This document shows positions 1 to 7,808 of a stretch of DNA of 55,884 nucleotides, piece by piece. The notes under the pieces are model-generated. The model was given only the letters and a program-made list of their open reading frames with translations. It was not told the origin of the DNA and ran no database searches. Both the position numbers and the translations under genes were made by a program. The DNA comes from Prochlorococcus sp. AG-676-M04 (lineage in GTDB: Bacteria; Cyanobacteriota; Cyanobacteriia; PCC-6307; Cyanobiaceae): contig QCUB01000004.1 in assembly GCA_003210895.1 (NCBI GenBank), positions 1-55,884 on the forward strand, in the 5' to 3' direction. Positions within the stretch are counted from its first letter, which is position 1; each line of letters opens with the position of its first letter.

Positions 1-76
1 CTCAAGAAATTCTTTAAAAAGGTTATAAATTTATAAATAAATCATAAAATTGTATTCAGAATCTATTTCTTTTTTA

Positions 77-217
77 ATGGTTTCTCCTTCAAGTTTGAAA
101 TTCTATAACGAAGATCAAGCAAAGATTTTTTGGGCTCATATCTGTTCTCAAGATTTAAAAGTTATTGATATATCTATAAATAAATGCTGGGAGAAAAGAT
201 GCACAGAATACAAATGA
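77..217 (+). pseudogene. Frameshifted copy of the small Trp-rich protein at 6257
   Basis: A 46-codon frame matches the first two thirds of the 65-aa protein at 6257-6454 (shared pattern F-Y-x-E-D, then W-x-H-I-C, then W-E-K-R). Near codon 46 this copy has one A fewer in an A-run than the intact copy, which brings TGA into frame. The region upstream of the start also resembles that of the intact copy. I read it as a decayed paralog; a genuine shorter protein is possible. Confidence 0.6.
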
Positions 218-333
218 GGTTGGTTTCTAAAATAACTCTTACCCTTGCATAAATAAACTTCTTTTTTATTTATATTAGCTCAAACATCGGTTTTAAAAAT
301 ATCCTTGCAAGAACATTCTCTTGTTCTGGATAA
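217..333 (+). pseudogene. Remnant of the membrane peptide gene at 6537
   Basis: The DNA aligns with the 3' two thirds of the 51-aa peptide gene at 6537-6692, through the final Ser-Cys-Ser-Gly codons (SCSG there, SCSG here), but is interrupted by stops. It directly follows the decayed first gene, so the order A-B of the intact pair is kept while the spacer and the start of B are deleted. Confidence 0.55.
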
Positions 334-383
334 TATTTGATTCTATTTTCCAATACATAATTAAGAGTTGGAATATATCGCGA

Positions 384-424
384 TTGACAGTCGATCTAGA
401 CTAAGAGTAATTAACTCCTTTTTC
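384..424 (+). promoter_or_regulatory. TTGACAGT leader, copy 1
   Basis: TTGACAGT, then a TAnnnT-type -10 candidate (TAGACT), then AATTAACTC and a T-rich stretch, with TTGACA starting 41 nt before the ATG at 425. The same block precedes unrelated genes at 12871, 13407, 16031 and 20526. It is probably a promoter plus short 5' UTR. Confidence 0.55.
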
Positions 425-808
425 ATGTCGGAAATCAAAGCCATAGAAGAATTAATTAATGGATATGCCAATAGTAAAGATTCCTCTTTCCTAATACCTA
501 ACGTAACTGAAGATTTTTTAGCAGTTAGACCAAGTGGAAATCCTATCTCTGCAAAAAATTTAGTTGTGATGTTTGATAATAAAGACTTAGTTGCGGAATC
601 ATCAGAACTAGTTAGAACGCACAAAATTGAAATTTTTGGTGAGATAGCTTATGCACTATTCACCTTAAATGAAGTATTCACTTTTAAAGGTAATCCAAAT
701 ACAGACCTGTCAACATATACGTGCATTTTTAAAAATGAAAATGGTCTTTGGAAATATTCTTGGATGCAAAGATCACAAGGAACTACTGATATGAAAGCTT
801 GGGACTAA
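425..808 (+). CDS. NTF2/SnoaL-like small protein
   Basis: 127 aa. The ATG at 425 is preferred over an upstream TTG in the same frame because it sits at the usual distance from the TTGACAGT leader. The size, the N-terminal helix (KAIEELINGYA), the F-L-A-V-R-P-S-G segment and the strand-rich C-terminal half ending W-K-Y-S-W-M-Q-R suggest a cone-shaped SnoaL/NTF2-like fold. Such folds serve as small enzymes or ligand binders; no catalytic residues can be assigned. It is directly abutted by the gene at 809, so the two are probably co-translated. Confidence 0.6.
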   Translation: MSEIKAIEELINGYANSKDSSFLIPNVTEDFLAVRPSGNPISAKNLVVMFDNKDLVAESSELVRTHKIEIFGEIAYALFTLNEVFTFKGNPNTDLSTYTCIFKNENGLWKYSWMQRSQGTTDMKAWD

Positions 809-1102
809 ATGAAACGCTTACTTCTAGCTTCAATATTTTTAATTTCAATACAAGTATTTGCTGATGATAGAAAACGAGAAATAGAGTATGAAGCTATTAA
901 TCTTGTTATTCAAAAATACGGAAAAGGTTTATCAAACAGATTAAAAGGAACTGGTTTTAAACCTAGTTATCGAAGTTGGTATGAGAATGAATGTTTTGTA
1001 AGTGTTGCTGGCGGGACTTACAAAGAATATAATTGGTCAGCTATAAATTGGTTTAGTGTTAATACCTGCTCTAATTCTGTTGAAATAATAGAAGTTGATT
1101 AA
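809..1102 (+). CDS. Small exported protein
   Basis: 97 aa. Residues 1-18 (KRLLL..ASIFLISIQVFA) form a typical Sec signal peptide with a likely A-D-D cleavage. The mature part is about 78 aa with two Cys (C-F-V and N-T-C) that could form a disulfide in the periplasm. The start codon touches the stop of the upstream gene. The family is not recognised. Confidence 0.65.
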   Translation: MKRLLLASIFLISIQVFADDRKREIEYEAINLVIQKYGKGLSNRLKGTGFKPSYRSWYENECFVSVAGGTYKEYNWSAINWFSVNTCSNSVEIIEVD

Positions 1103-1167
1103 AAAAATAAGATGATTAAAATCACAATGATGACTTTCCTTACTTGTAAATTAGTTACTGATAAATA

Positions 1168-1644
1168 TTAAAAAAGACTATTAAATTCTTTTTTTATTAC
1201 TTTATATTCTGAATTTACATCATTTAACAGTCTATCTACTTCATCTCTCAAATCTTTAAATTCATTAATTGCTTTTTTACTTTTAGCATAAAAGATTGAT
1301 TCAAAAGTTCCAGGTTTTACCTTCTCAACCCAATATCCTGCATAACAATAAAGTTTATTAGGGAAAATTTTTATTATTTGAAAATTTTTAGAAGTCTTAT
1401 ATTGATCAATCATCTTATTTACGAAACCCCCTCTAGTTTTACTAACCCCAAATTTTGCAATATCTTTCGAAATTGACTTAACTTTCAGAGATGCCTTTTT
1501 CCTTTTTTGTATTGAATTTCTATAGAGTATCTTTTCAAGGGAGTAACAGTAATCAAAAAGTTTTGTATTTTCTTTTTTTGCGGGATAGATTATTCCAATT
1601 AAACTAAAAAGTAAAAAAGAACTTAGAATTAATTTTTTAAACAT
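1168..1644 (-). CDS. Exported basic protein, unknown
   Basis: 158 aa. A hydrophobic N-terminus (about residues 4-21) is followed by a Lys-rich body, which suggests a periplasmic protein or one anchored by an uncleaved signal. It has three Cys and no recognised domain. The start at 1644 is the first ATG of the frame. Confidence 0.6.
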   Translation of the reverse strand: MFKKLILSSFLLFSLIGIIYPAKKENTKLFDYCYSLEKILYRNSIQKRKKASLKVKSISKDIAKFGVSKTRGGFVNKMIDQYKTSKNFQIIKIFPNKLYCYAGYWVEKVKPGTFESIFYAKSKKAINEFKDLRDEVDRLLNDVNSEYKVIKKEFNSLF

Positions 1645-1826
1645 TTTTAATTTAACCTCTTTTAAAGTTTATATTAGGAATTCAATAAATGAATGAAACC
1701 CATAATTAGTTGCCTTTTTAAGCCTTAAAAATAAGACTTAAAAATAGAAGTTTTTCCAAAAAGGATTAATTACTACACCAAACCAACAACCACATTAGCT
1801 ACAAAGATATTATCTGGAAAAAAAGG

Positions 1827-2057
1827 ATGGAAAAAAAATTCATTAGAATTACTCTTTTTATTAGCGTTATTACATCAATGTCCTATTTATTTTTTGTTTT
1901 TCTTAGATATTATAATTCTCCAGATAATATAGAAGAAAGATGTAGGGTTAAATTCCAAAAAGATATGAAAAAAGGTGCGGAAAAATCTGAGGAAGAATGG
2001 GGTTTAAATATGGATATAGCAAATAAAAATTACTTTAAATGTATGCAAATCCCTTAA
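1827..2057 (+). CDS. Single-span membrane protein, unknown
   Basis: 76 aa with one membrane segment (about residues 6-27) and a charged C-terminal domain containing two Cys. It is a stand-alone gene; nothing in it points to a function. Confidence 0.55.
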   Translation: MEKKFIRITLFISVITSMSYLFFVFLRYYNSPDNIEERCRVKFQKDMKKGAEKSEEEWGLNMDIANKNYFKCMQIP

Positions 2058-2265
2058 GAATATCTTTAAGTAAACTTTAAACTAAATTGAATTTTTCTTT
2101 GGAAGAGTTTTTTCAAAAGGGGATATTTGTTTAGGACCTCTTTGAGGACAAATAATATATAAACTCCAAACCTTAGGAATTAATCTCTTCTATTAAAAGC
2201 TAGTTTTGTGTAGGATTAAACTAACAAAGCCAATCTTTTAAAATTTCATTCACGATTTTACAAGT

Positions 2266-2300
2266 TTAAAAAAAAAACAGCCCTAAAGCTGCTTTTTTTG
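2266..2300 (-). terminator. Intrinsic terminator of the porin gene
   Basis: A CAGC...GCTG hairpin (2278-2291) is followed on the minus strand by a long T-run and lies just past the porin stop. A T-run on the plus side may make it bidirectional. Confidence 0.75.
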
Positions 2301-2319
2301 TTGCAAAAAAATTAATGAA

Positions 2320-3588
2320 TTAAAACGTGAATGTCCCTCCAAAACCAAATGCTGTTTTTTCTCTATACTCATCACCTTCTCCATCTCCATTAGACCATGC
2401 AACTCCACCCAAAATTTCTAAGGAATCACTGACCGGATAGGTGTAATAGATTTCATACCACTCTCCTACATAATCATTGATTAGATTGAGATTGGCATCT
2501 GGATTCCAAAATTCAGAACCTTTAACTGAGGCAGAAAGAACTCCATCTCCCCATCCATGATCAATGGAAAGTTGTGTATCAAAAAGTTGATCAATATCTG
2601 GAGCAAAACCATCAACATTAAGATCAACAGAGTTAAAGGTTAAACTAATAGTTGTTTTACCATCATTTGGTGTGATGTAACCTCCTAAACCAAATGTGTT
2701 AGCACTAGCTACACCGGTTACATTCAAATTTGCACATGTTTCTTGGCCTGCCGTAAAATTACAAACATCATCCATTGCAAGATATACAAAACCAAAACCA
2801 TAAGTTTCAGTGTCATATCCCATTGAAAGAGTAGTTACATCATTACTTGTTCCTGTAAGTAATCCAGCACTATTAGTATCTGAATCAGTACCGATAATAC
2901 TTGCTGAAGCATTAAATCCACTTTCGAAGACTCTTGAAATAGCAATACCTGAGCCTGTTACACCTGGAAAACTAAAAAATCCAGTATCAGCTAAAGGTTC
3001 ACTAGAGATATAAAATGAGTCTGAATATTTCGAAAGTGTGGTTGGCATTAAATCATCATTATCTAATAAATTACCAACAGCTAAATCGAAATTTCCTAAA
3101 GGAAAAGAATAATACATGGAGTGTACAGTTAAAGCATCTCCAGTACTGACTTTGCTATCTGTAGCAAAATCATGAGAGGTAAAATCATTATTACCCGCCT
3201 CAATACCTACATAAAGATTGTCAGATCCTGTAAACCCAGTATTTAGATCGATAGTATAAGCGTAATTTGCCGAAAGATCTTCACTTATTGGTGAGTTATC
3301 AGTTTTACCCATTTGAAAGGATGTGGTAAATGCTGCTGTTGTAGTGTCGGAGAAAGTGCTAGCTTCAAATTCCTTGAATTCAATATCTGAACCCTGAAGA
3401 TTGTCTTCAACTGTTGCTAATTCATTATTAAATGAATTGCTATTAAATTGTTTTTGTTTTTTTGAAGATGATTTCTTACGTACGTAAGAACTCATACCTT
3501 CAATGTTGTAGTCAGATGCTTGTGCGGCTATTGGAGCAATTAAGCTAACAGCAGCAGTAGCAACCAACATTTGTTGGAAGAGTTTCAT
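2320..3588 (-). CDS. Outer-membrane porin lacking the SLH domain
   Basis: 422 aa. The ATG at 3588 follows GAGGA at good spacing; a GTG four codons upstream is less likely. The signal peptide (KLFQQMLVA..AQA) is of the type seen in picocyanobacterial porins, and the body is rich in alternating, aromatic-ended strands, ending in an F-G-G-T-F-T-F final strand. The usual cyanobacterial porin has an SLH domain after the signal peptide that binds the cell wall. Here only a short Lys/Ser-rich linker separates the signal from the barrel. It probably passes small solutes across the outer membrane. An NtcA-type palindrome lies upstream. Confidence 0.85.
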   Translation of the reverse strand: MKLFQQMLVATAAVSLIAPIAAQASDYNIEGMSSYVRKKSSSKKQKQFNSNSFNNELATVEDNLQGSDIEFKEFEASTFSDTTTAAFTTSFQMGKTDNSPISEDLSANYAYTIDLNTGFTGSDNLYVGIEAGNNDFTSHDFATDSKVSTGDALTVHSMYYSFPLGNFDLAVGNLLDNDDLMPTTLSKYSDSFYISSEPLADTGFFSFPGVTGSGIAISRVFESGFNASASIIGTDSDTNSAGLLTGTSNDVTTLSMGYDTETYGFGFVYLAMDDVCNFTAGQETCANLNVTGVASANTFGLGGYITPNDGKTTISLTFNSVDLNVDGFAPDIDQLFDTQLSIDHGWGDGVLSASVKGSEFWNPDANLNLINDYVGEWYEIYYTYPVSDSLEILGGVAWSNGDGEGDEYREKTAFGFGGTFTF

Positions 3589-3652
3589 AAAATTCCTCAC
3601 ACGAATTTTTTATGTTTTAATTAATCATATTTACACCATACTAAACATTAAG

Positions 3653-3670
3653 TAGTAACAAATGTTACTA
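3653..3670 (-). promoter_or_regulatory. NtcA-type palindrome before the porin
   Basis: An 8-bp inverted repeat around 2 nt contains GTA-N8-TAC exactly. On the minus strand TATGAT, a good -10 hexamer, follows 25 nt later, close to the usual 22-24 nt of class II NtcA promoters. This suggests nitrogen-controlled expression of the porin. Confidence 0.5.
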
Positions 3671-3683
3671 AATCCACTTATAA

Positions 3684-3707
3684 CTCTTGTTATTCCAATA
3701 ACAAGAG
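3684..3707. repeat. Perfect 11-bp inverted repeat
   Basis: CTCTTGTTATT, 2 nt, then its exact reverse complement. It lies between the divergent porin and the gene at 3768, behind the NtcA-type site. It could be an operator or a strong RNA hairpin; no T-run follows directly. Confidence 0.5.
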
Positions 3708-3767
3708 CTGTTCCAAGTTTTTGGGCTTAAATCAAAAGTTCTCAGTTTTTAACTCATACATTATTAA

Positions 3768-3971
3768 ATGATTAAAACTATTTTCAAACTAATTTTCTTA
3801 ATTGGATTTATTGCTATCAGTCCAAGAACAAGATACATAGTTGGAATAACTTTAAAGCAAATATCTTCATTTCTTTTGTGGACAGTTAAATATGAAAACA
3901 GAGAGAAATGGATTATAGACAAACCCAGTTGGATACCAAATCAAAAATTAAAGCATTTTTTATTAAGTTAG
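3768..3971 (+). CDS. Small membrane protein, unknown
   Basis: 67 aa. One or two hydrophobic stretches (residues 3-18 and 24-40) are followed by a basic, Trp-rich tail (K-W-I-I-D, P-S-W-I-P). It is divergent from the porin and may share its regulatory region. Confidence 0.55.
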   Translation: MIKTIFKLIFLIGFIAISPRTRYIVGITLKQISSFLLWTVKYENREKWIIDKPSWIPNQKLKHFLLS

Positions 3972-4091
3972 TTTTTTAAAATCTGTAAAGCAAACCCAAA
4001 AAAAAAGTTAAATTTTTGTTGTTTCATATAAAAGCACTTTATAAATATTCTTGTAATAATAATTGGATGAATTTTTTTGGAAAATAAAAAG

Positions 4092-4250
4092 GTGATAAAA
4101 AAAGAAAAATTAAATTTTTATTCAAATGATATGACTGTAGCCAAGGATCAGCTAGTTCATAACCACTTAAAATTAACCTTTCAAAGAATCTCCGTTACAG
4201 ATTTAGACCAAAAACATAAAGAATGGGCTAAAGAAAATAACGCTAATTAA
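4092..4250 (+). CDS. Possible small soluble protein
   Basis: 52 aa from a GTG preceded by AAAAAGG, or 39 aa from an ATG at 4131. The composition is polar and ends K-E-W-A-K-E-N-N-A-N. Only frame length and composition support it. Confidence 0.35.
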   Translation: MIKKEKLNFYSNDMTVAKDQLVHNHLKLTFQRISVTDLDQKHKEWAKENNAN

Positions 4251-4317
4251 TACCATTAAACCTTAATCAATTAGTTTGAAGAATAAGATTTCACTTTCAT
4301 TGAAGATGTATAGCTTA

Positions 4318-4591
4318 TTGACAGTCGATCTAAAGTAAATTTAAATTATATTTTTTATTCCAAACACTTGATTTTCTCGAAATTTGACTGTCCTTTTTCT
4401 GACTTTGAAGCGATTGTAAAAAAGTAGATAAAGAACAAGGTGATATTTTATGTTCTGAACTTGAAATTATTAAAGTAAATGAACATAAAGCAATACCTCT
4501 TATCAACTATTTTAAATTAGATAAGTTTGGAGCTATGCTTTGAAAAACTGATTTAAAAAATGGGATATTTACTATAACGGCAAAGATATAA
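4318..4591 (+). pseudogene. Decayed paralog of the gene at 13407
   Basis: It starts with the TTGACAGT leader. Translated across two frames, it matches the 87-aa protein at 13407: a D-F-E-A-I-V segment, then E-L-E-I-I-K-V-N-E-H-K against Y-E-F-I-K-I-N-T-H-K, then L-D-K-F-G-A-M against L-A-K-L-G-A-E-M. It is broken by a TAG at 4425, a frameshift and a TGA at 4541. Confidence 0.6.
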
Positions 4592-4765
4592 TTTAAAATC
4601 TTGGAATTGTTGGGTAAAGGGAAAGATAACTAATTAAGAGTATATTCAAAACTTTTAAAAAGACTACTTTTTTCTTTTCACTTAATTAAGAATACTTGTC
4701 ATTTTTATGATTCAAAAGAAATAAAGAAACAAGAACAAAATAAGCTAATGATAAGTTATTTCCAT

Positions 4766-4955
4766 AAAAAAGGGCGTTAAATACGCCCAATTTAATAGCT
4801 AGATCATCCCCATCACCCAGCTTAATAAAATTCTAGCACTACATATGGTGCTTGACAGTAATATTTATTACTTTAGGTGGGGTTGTTTGTTTCTTCTTTA
4901 TTTGCCATGATAGAAATCCCCATCACTTAGGCTCGCAAGAGTCTTTTTTTTTTAA
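4766..4955 (-). ncRNA. Candidate structured ncRNA
   Basis: The minus strand ends in a GGGCGT...ACGCCC hairpin plus T6, an intrinsic terminator. Upstream are three further hairpins (AGTAATA/TATTACT, AGCAC/GTGCT, CTC-TTGC-GAG) and two copies of GTGATGGGGAT about 110 nt apart. No gene of useful length lies on this strand. The 5' end is approximate. Confidence 0.35.
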
Positions 4956-4973
4956 CTAAAAATAATTCTAAAA

Positions 4974-5054
4974 TTAAGCAGTATCGGATATTTTGTTCTT
5001 TATAACTTCAATTTCATTAATTAATTTATCCCAAGATTATGGATTGTTTTCTGA
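4974..5054 (-). pseudogene. Remnant related to 7148-7226
   Basis: The frame reads S-E-N-N-P, stop, then W-D-K-L-I-N-E-I-E-V-I-K-N-K-I. The minus-strand segment at 7148-7226 reads S-E-N-N-T-E with stops, then L-I-K-K-I-E-D-I-K-N-K-I. Both appear to be decayed copies of one unrecognised gene end. Confidence 0.4.
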
Positions 5055-5219
5055 CCTTTTCTTATAATATTAAATTTTCTTTTTATTGATTTCAAGTATC
5101 TCATAATCTAATATAAAAAATTTTCTTTTTTCAAAACTTATTTAATGTAACCTTTGAATTAGTCAGAATCTATAAAAATAAAATAATAAATGAATGATGA
5201 TGATATTAAGTTTATATAT

Positions 5220-5405
5220 TTAGATAGTGATCCTTTCTATCATCAATACATCTTGGGATTGGATTGTATCTCTTTTATCTTCATCCTCAGAATCTTTATA
5301 AGAATCAATTTCAGCTTGAACTCTCCTCTTATAAACCCCTTTGATGTATTCCAGTTCTCTTCTTTCTTTATTTAAAATTGAGAATGGTGATGTTTTTAAT
5401 TTCAT
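5220..5405 (-). CDS. Small charged protein, unknown
   Basis: 61 aa from the ATG at 5405, chosen because CAGGAG lies just upstream. It is rich in Lys, Arg and Glu (N-K-E-R-R-E-L-E-Y, then Y-K-R-R-V-Q-A-E-I) and probably helical. It lies just downstream of the Glu-rich ORF at 5434. Confidence 0.45.
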   Translation of the reverse strand: MKLKTSPFSILNKERRELEYIKGVYKRRVQAEIDSYKDSEDEDKRDTIQSQDVLMIERITI

Positions 5406-5433
5406 AACTAGCTCCTGTAAATAAGTTTTTTTA

Positions 5434-5571
5434 TCAGCACCAATTTTTATCAGATTCAACAAAGATATCTATAGTCTGCTGATTTCTGATTTCTTCCTCG
5501 AGAAGTTCTTCTTCTGATCTTTCTTTAATCTCAGATTTAAATTCTTCTTCTTGTGTTGGTATAGTAGGCAT
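5434..5571 (-). CDS. Small Glu-rich protein, unknown
   Basis: 45 aa. It is strongly acidic (E-E-E-F-K-S-E-I-K-E-R-S-E-E-E) with a predicted helix, and ends W-C. It runs into the next gene on the same strand, so they may form a two-gene unit. They could also be one gene split by a frameshift, because the overlapping frame continues open. Confidence 0.4.
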   Translation of the reverse strand: MPTIPTQEEEFKSEIKERSEEELLEEEIRNQQTIDIFVESDKNWC

Positions 5572-5630
5572 TTCTCAAAATTACTACAACTATGTTCTAA
5601 CTAAACAGACAAGCCATCAGACAATTAAAG

Positions 5631-5717
5631 ATGTACGGTTTGAGGTACTACAATATACGGATAGTGGATCAACAATTAAATTGTAAAATGGTTAAAATAG
5701 CAAAAAAACTACTATAG
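5631..5717 (+). CDS. Possible 28-aa basic peptide
   Basis: An ATG-initiated 28-codon frame, basic and ending V-K-I-A-K-K-L-L. No clear ribosome binding site. The rest of 5572-5819 shows nothing recognisable. Confidence 0.2.
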   Translation: MYGLRYYNIRIVDQQLNCKMVKIAKKLL

Positions 5718-5819
5718 ATCGAAATAAAAATATTCATCACTTAATTTATTGTTTTCTTTGAAGATTAAATCTAATGGTTGAAATAAATATTTAATATAGT
5801 AACTCTATACATTTTTTTA

Positions 5820-6050
5820 ATGAGATCCAATTTTAGACCAAACATTCGAATAGCTACAAATATTCTTTTAGTTATTAGTATTTTTGCTATTGCTTTAAAG
5901 CTCTCACCAATAGCAGAGGTCTATGAGGAAAAGAATCTATGTATTAAATATTTAAAGCATCAAGTAGATCGAGATACACTTATCAAAAGACTAAAAATAG
6001 TTAAACAAGCAAATCCTTCAGGTATTTGTGAATCTATTCTTAAAAGCTAA
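5820..6050 (+). CDS. Single-span membrane protein, unknown
   Basis: 76 aa. One membrane segment (about residues 13-30) is followed by a soluble helix with two Cys (N-L-C-I-K-Y and S-G-I-C-E-S-I). The layout, membrane anchor plus a Cys-containing hydrophilic domain, resembles the 76-aa protein at 1827. Confidence 0.55.
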   Translation: MRSNFRPNIRIATNILLVISIFAIALKLSPIAEVYEEKNLCIKYLKHQVDRDTLIKRLKIVKQANPSGICESILKS

Positions 6051-6073
6051 AAATATTTCCATCACACCCACTA

Positions 6074-6114
6074 TCTTCCTAAAAAGAAAAATGAATAGAT
6101 AATAAATTTATATT
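6074..6114 (+). repeat. Dispersed repeat R1, degenerate copy
   Basis: Contains TTCCTAAAAAG and then GATAATAAATTTATAT, matching the better R1 copies at 19770, 22917, 26555 and 28140. It is noncoding in every frame. Confidence 0.4.
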
Positions 6115-6256
6115 GAATTAAGTTATTCCAACATTATTAAAAATCCATATTATGAAATAAAACTATGATATAAAAAGATCAAAACTTGTACCTTGAATTA
6201 ATAGAATGGTTTTCAAAATCATATAAATTTAATTCACAATTCATTCAAGATTTTTA

Positions 6257-6454
6257 GTGGCTTCACCATTGAGTTGGGAATTCTATAAAGAAGATAAAAC
6301 TAAGATTTTATGGGTCCATATTTGTGCCCAGGATTTAAAAAGGGAAGCTATTTCAATTAATATATGGTGGGAGAAAAGATATCCAGAATTCAAAATGCTA
6401 GTCGTTTCTAAAAAAGAATTTGAACAAGCAAGAATGCAAGCGCGGAAACGGTAG
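6257..6454 (+). CDS. 65-aa Trp-rich protein, unknown
   Basis: Starts at GTG (ATG in the decayed copy at 77). The residues conserved between the copies are F-Y-x-E-D, W-x-H-I-C, Q-D-L-K and W-W/C-E-K-R; the C-terminus is very basic (Q-A-R-M-Q-A-R-K-R). The paralogous copy shows the gene was once duplicated together with its neighbour at 6537. Confidence 0.6.
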   Translation: MASPLSWEFYKEDKTKILWVHICAQDLKREAISINIWWEKRYPEFKMLVVSKKEFEQARMQARKR

Positions 6455-6536
6455 CAATAAAATTAATCTTTGGTAAATTTTGATGCTGAATATTTTATAA
6501 ATGAAGCTAAAATGATCCTATAAATAAAGGTAAAAA

Positions 6537-6692
6537 ATGAATTCAGCATTTGCAAAAGTCTCAAATTTAAAATTTAATAGGACTTCTAAAATAGCCATTA
6601 CTCTCGCATCATCAACTTTCTTCTTATTCGCATTAGGTCAAACCCCAATTGTTAAGAATATTTTTGCAGTTGCTTTTTCTTGTTCTGGCTAA
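6537..6692 (+). CDS. 51-aa membrane peptide
   Basis: A basic N-terminus, a hydrophobic stretch (about residues 19-34) and a terminal V-A-F-S-C-S-G. It follows the gene at 6257 by 82 nt, and the same order is seen in the decayed copies at 77-333, so the pair moved or was duplicated together. Confidence 0.5.
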   Translation: MNSAFAKVSNLKFNRTSKIAITLASSTFFLFALGQTPIVKNIFAVAFSCSG

Positions 6693-6710
6693 AAATAATT
6701 TTTGTTATTG

Positions 6711-7106
6711 ATGAAATTAAAAAATATTATAAAAACGACTGGATTGCTTCATATCTTTTTGGGATTATTAATTATTGCCTTACTAATTTTTTCAATTCAA
6801 ACTATTGCAGGTGATTCATCAAGTGAAACATTGCTTCTTGTTAGAGGGACTGCTGATGTTGTAGCTGCCAGTAATTTAGGAATAGGATTTTTATTAATTA
6901 TTTGTAGTGCGATCCAAGATGAAAAATCTTTAAGAAGAGTTTTAGTAGGTGAATTAGCTTTAATGACTTGTTTGTTATCAGTAGCTATATTCAATACTTT
7001 CAATGCCGGAACGATTGTTGATGGTGGTCCTCCGCCTCCGTTTTGGGTTGTTTTAATATTGAATCCCCTTTTATGTATTTATGGATTAGTTAAAAGAAGA
7101 AAATGA
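6711..7106 (+). CDS. Four-span membrane protein, unknown
   Basis: 131 aa from the ATG at 6711 (a TTG three codons earlier is less likely). Four hydrophobic segments lie at about 10-30, 53-68, 79-95 and 106-124, with a P-P-P-P-F loop before the last. Size and layout resemble small DUF4345-like membrane proteins, but I cannot confirm that. Confidence 0.6.
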   Translation: MKLKNIIKTTGLLHIFLGLLIIALLIFSIQTIAGDSSSETLLLVRGTADVVAASNLGIGFLLIICSAIQDEKSLRRVLVGELALMTCLLSVAIFNTFNAGTIVDGGPPPPFWVVLILNPLLCIYGLVKRRK

Positions 7107-7147
7107 AACTTTTACTTTTATTTATCCCGTTTATGAATTTAATTTGG

Positions 7148-7226
7148 AGTTGTAATTTTGTATTTTGTTCTTAATATCTTCAATTTTTTTTATTAATTAA
7201 TCCAATTATTCTGTATTGTTTTCTGA
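7148..7226 (-). pseudogene. Remnant related to 4974-5054
   Basis: DNA and translation resemble the segment at 4974-5054 (common E-x-I-K-N-K-I) but contain several stops. It lies in an otherwise empty 350-nt gap (7107-7454). A single ACCCAAACTTT, the unit of the paired repeats, follows near 7270. Confidence 0.4.
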
Positions 7227-7454
7227 ATCTTTTATTAAAGCAAAATAGTAGTAATTTTTTAATCAAATTTTACCCAAACTTTTTTAAACTTGAAATTAAT
7301 ACTTTTGAATATATTCGGCTGCTCATTATTTTCAATTTTAGAGTCTTTTTTGATCCTTAATCCGTACAATTTTGTTCCTCTAACCGCACACCTAAAACTT
7401 GAGATTGACTATTCAAATGAATTAGAACAATAGTGAAGTAAAGAGGTAGGTACT

Positions 7455-7607
7455 ATGGCACTAAACGACACATTCACTATCCAAGAGATGGGAATGGATA
7501 AAAAAGACCTTTCATACGATATAAAGGCAAAAGAACTAGAAGCTTATTGGAATAATGAATGCGAAGAGCATCCTACTAAAAACCATTGCAAAGTTTATTG
7601 TGATTAA
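7455..7607 (+). CDS. Cys-tail peptide, type C-x8-C-x3-C
   Basis: 50 aa, preceded by GAGGTAGG. The C-terminus is E-C-E-E-H-P-T-K-N-H-C-K-V-Y-C-D, closely matching the ends of the peptides at 7809 and 30475. It has no signal or membrane segment. The ordered cysteines could bind metal or form disulfides. First gene of a three-gene run with strong ribosome binding sites. Confidence 0.65.
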   Translation: MALNDTFTIQEMGMDKKDLSYDIKAKELEAYWNNECEEHPTKNHCKVYCD

Positions 7608-7620
7608 TACTTAACCTTTT

Positions 7621-7693
7621 TGGGTATTTTTACGCTTGATTTTTACATATAACCCGTATTAAACCATACTCAGATAGAAAGGAGGACACGCAA
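7621..7693 (+). promoter_or_regulatory. Upstream region shared with 29437-29512
   Basis: The motifs GGTATT, TACGCTTGATTTTTA, ATAT, ACTCA and AAAGGAGG occur in the same order as upstream of the paralogous gene at 29275. It probably contains the promoter and the Shine-Dalgarno site. Confidence 0.5.
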
Positions 7694-7795
7694 TTGACTA
7701 ATTTAGGTATTGAAATTTTATTTTGGATAATTTTAATTTCTTATCTGGGATTAAGATTATCTCAAACTTGGAATAGCTTCAAACACCAATATTAA
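7694..7795 (+). CDS. MTNLG membrane peptide (short form)
   Basis: 33 aa starting at TTG after AAAGGAGG. The first residues, M-T-N-L-G-I-E-I-L, match M-T-N-L-G-L-E-L-L of the protein at 29275; one membrane span follows (residues 5-24). It lacks the Cys-containing tail of that paralog. The paralogy fixes the TTG start. Confidence 0.65.
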   Translation: MTNLGIEILFWIILISYLGLRLSQTWNSFKHQY

Positions 7796-7808
7796 TTAGG
7801 AGGACAAA

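Noticed and set aside
361..624. 87-codon minus-strand frame
   Set aside because: Lies opposite the NTF2-like gene, which has the better leader and start; a shadow frame.
5190..5375. 61-codon plus-strand frame
   Set aside because: Antisense to the charged protein at 5220, which has a clear SD; composition is typical of antisense reading.
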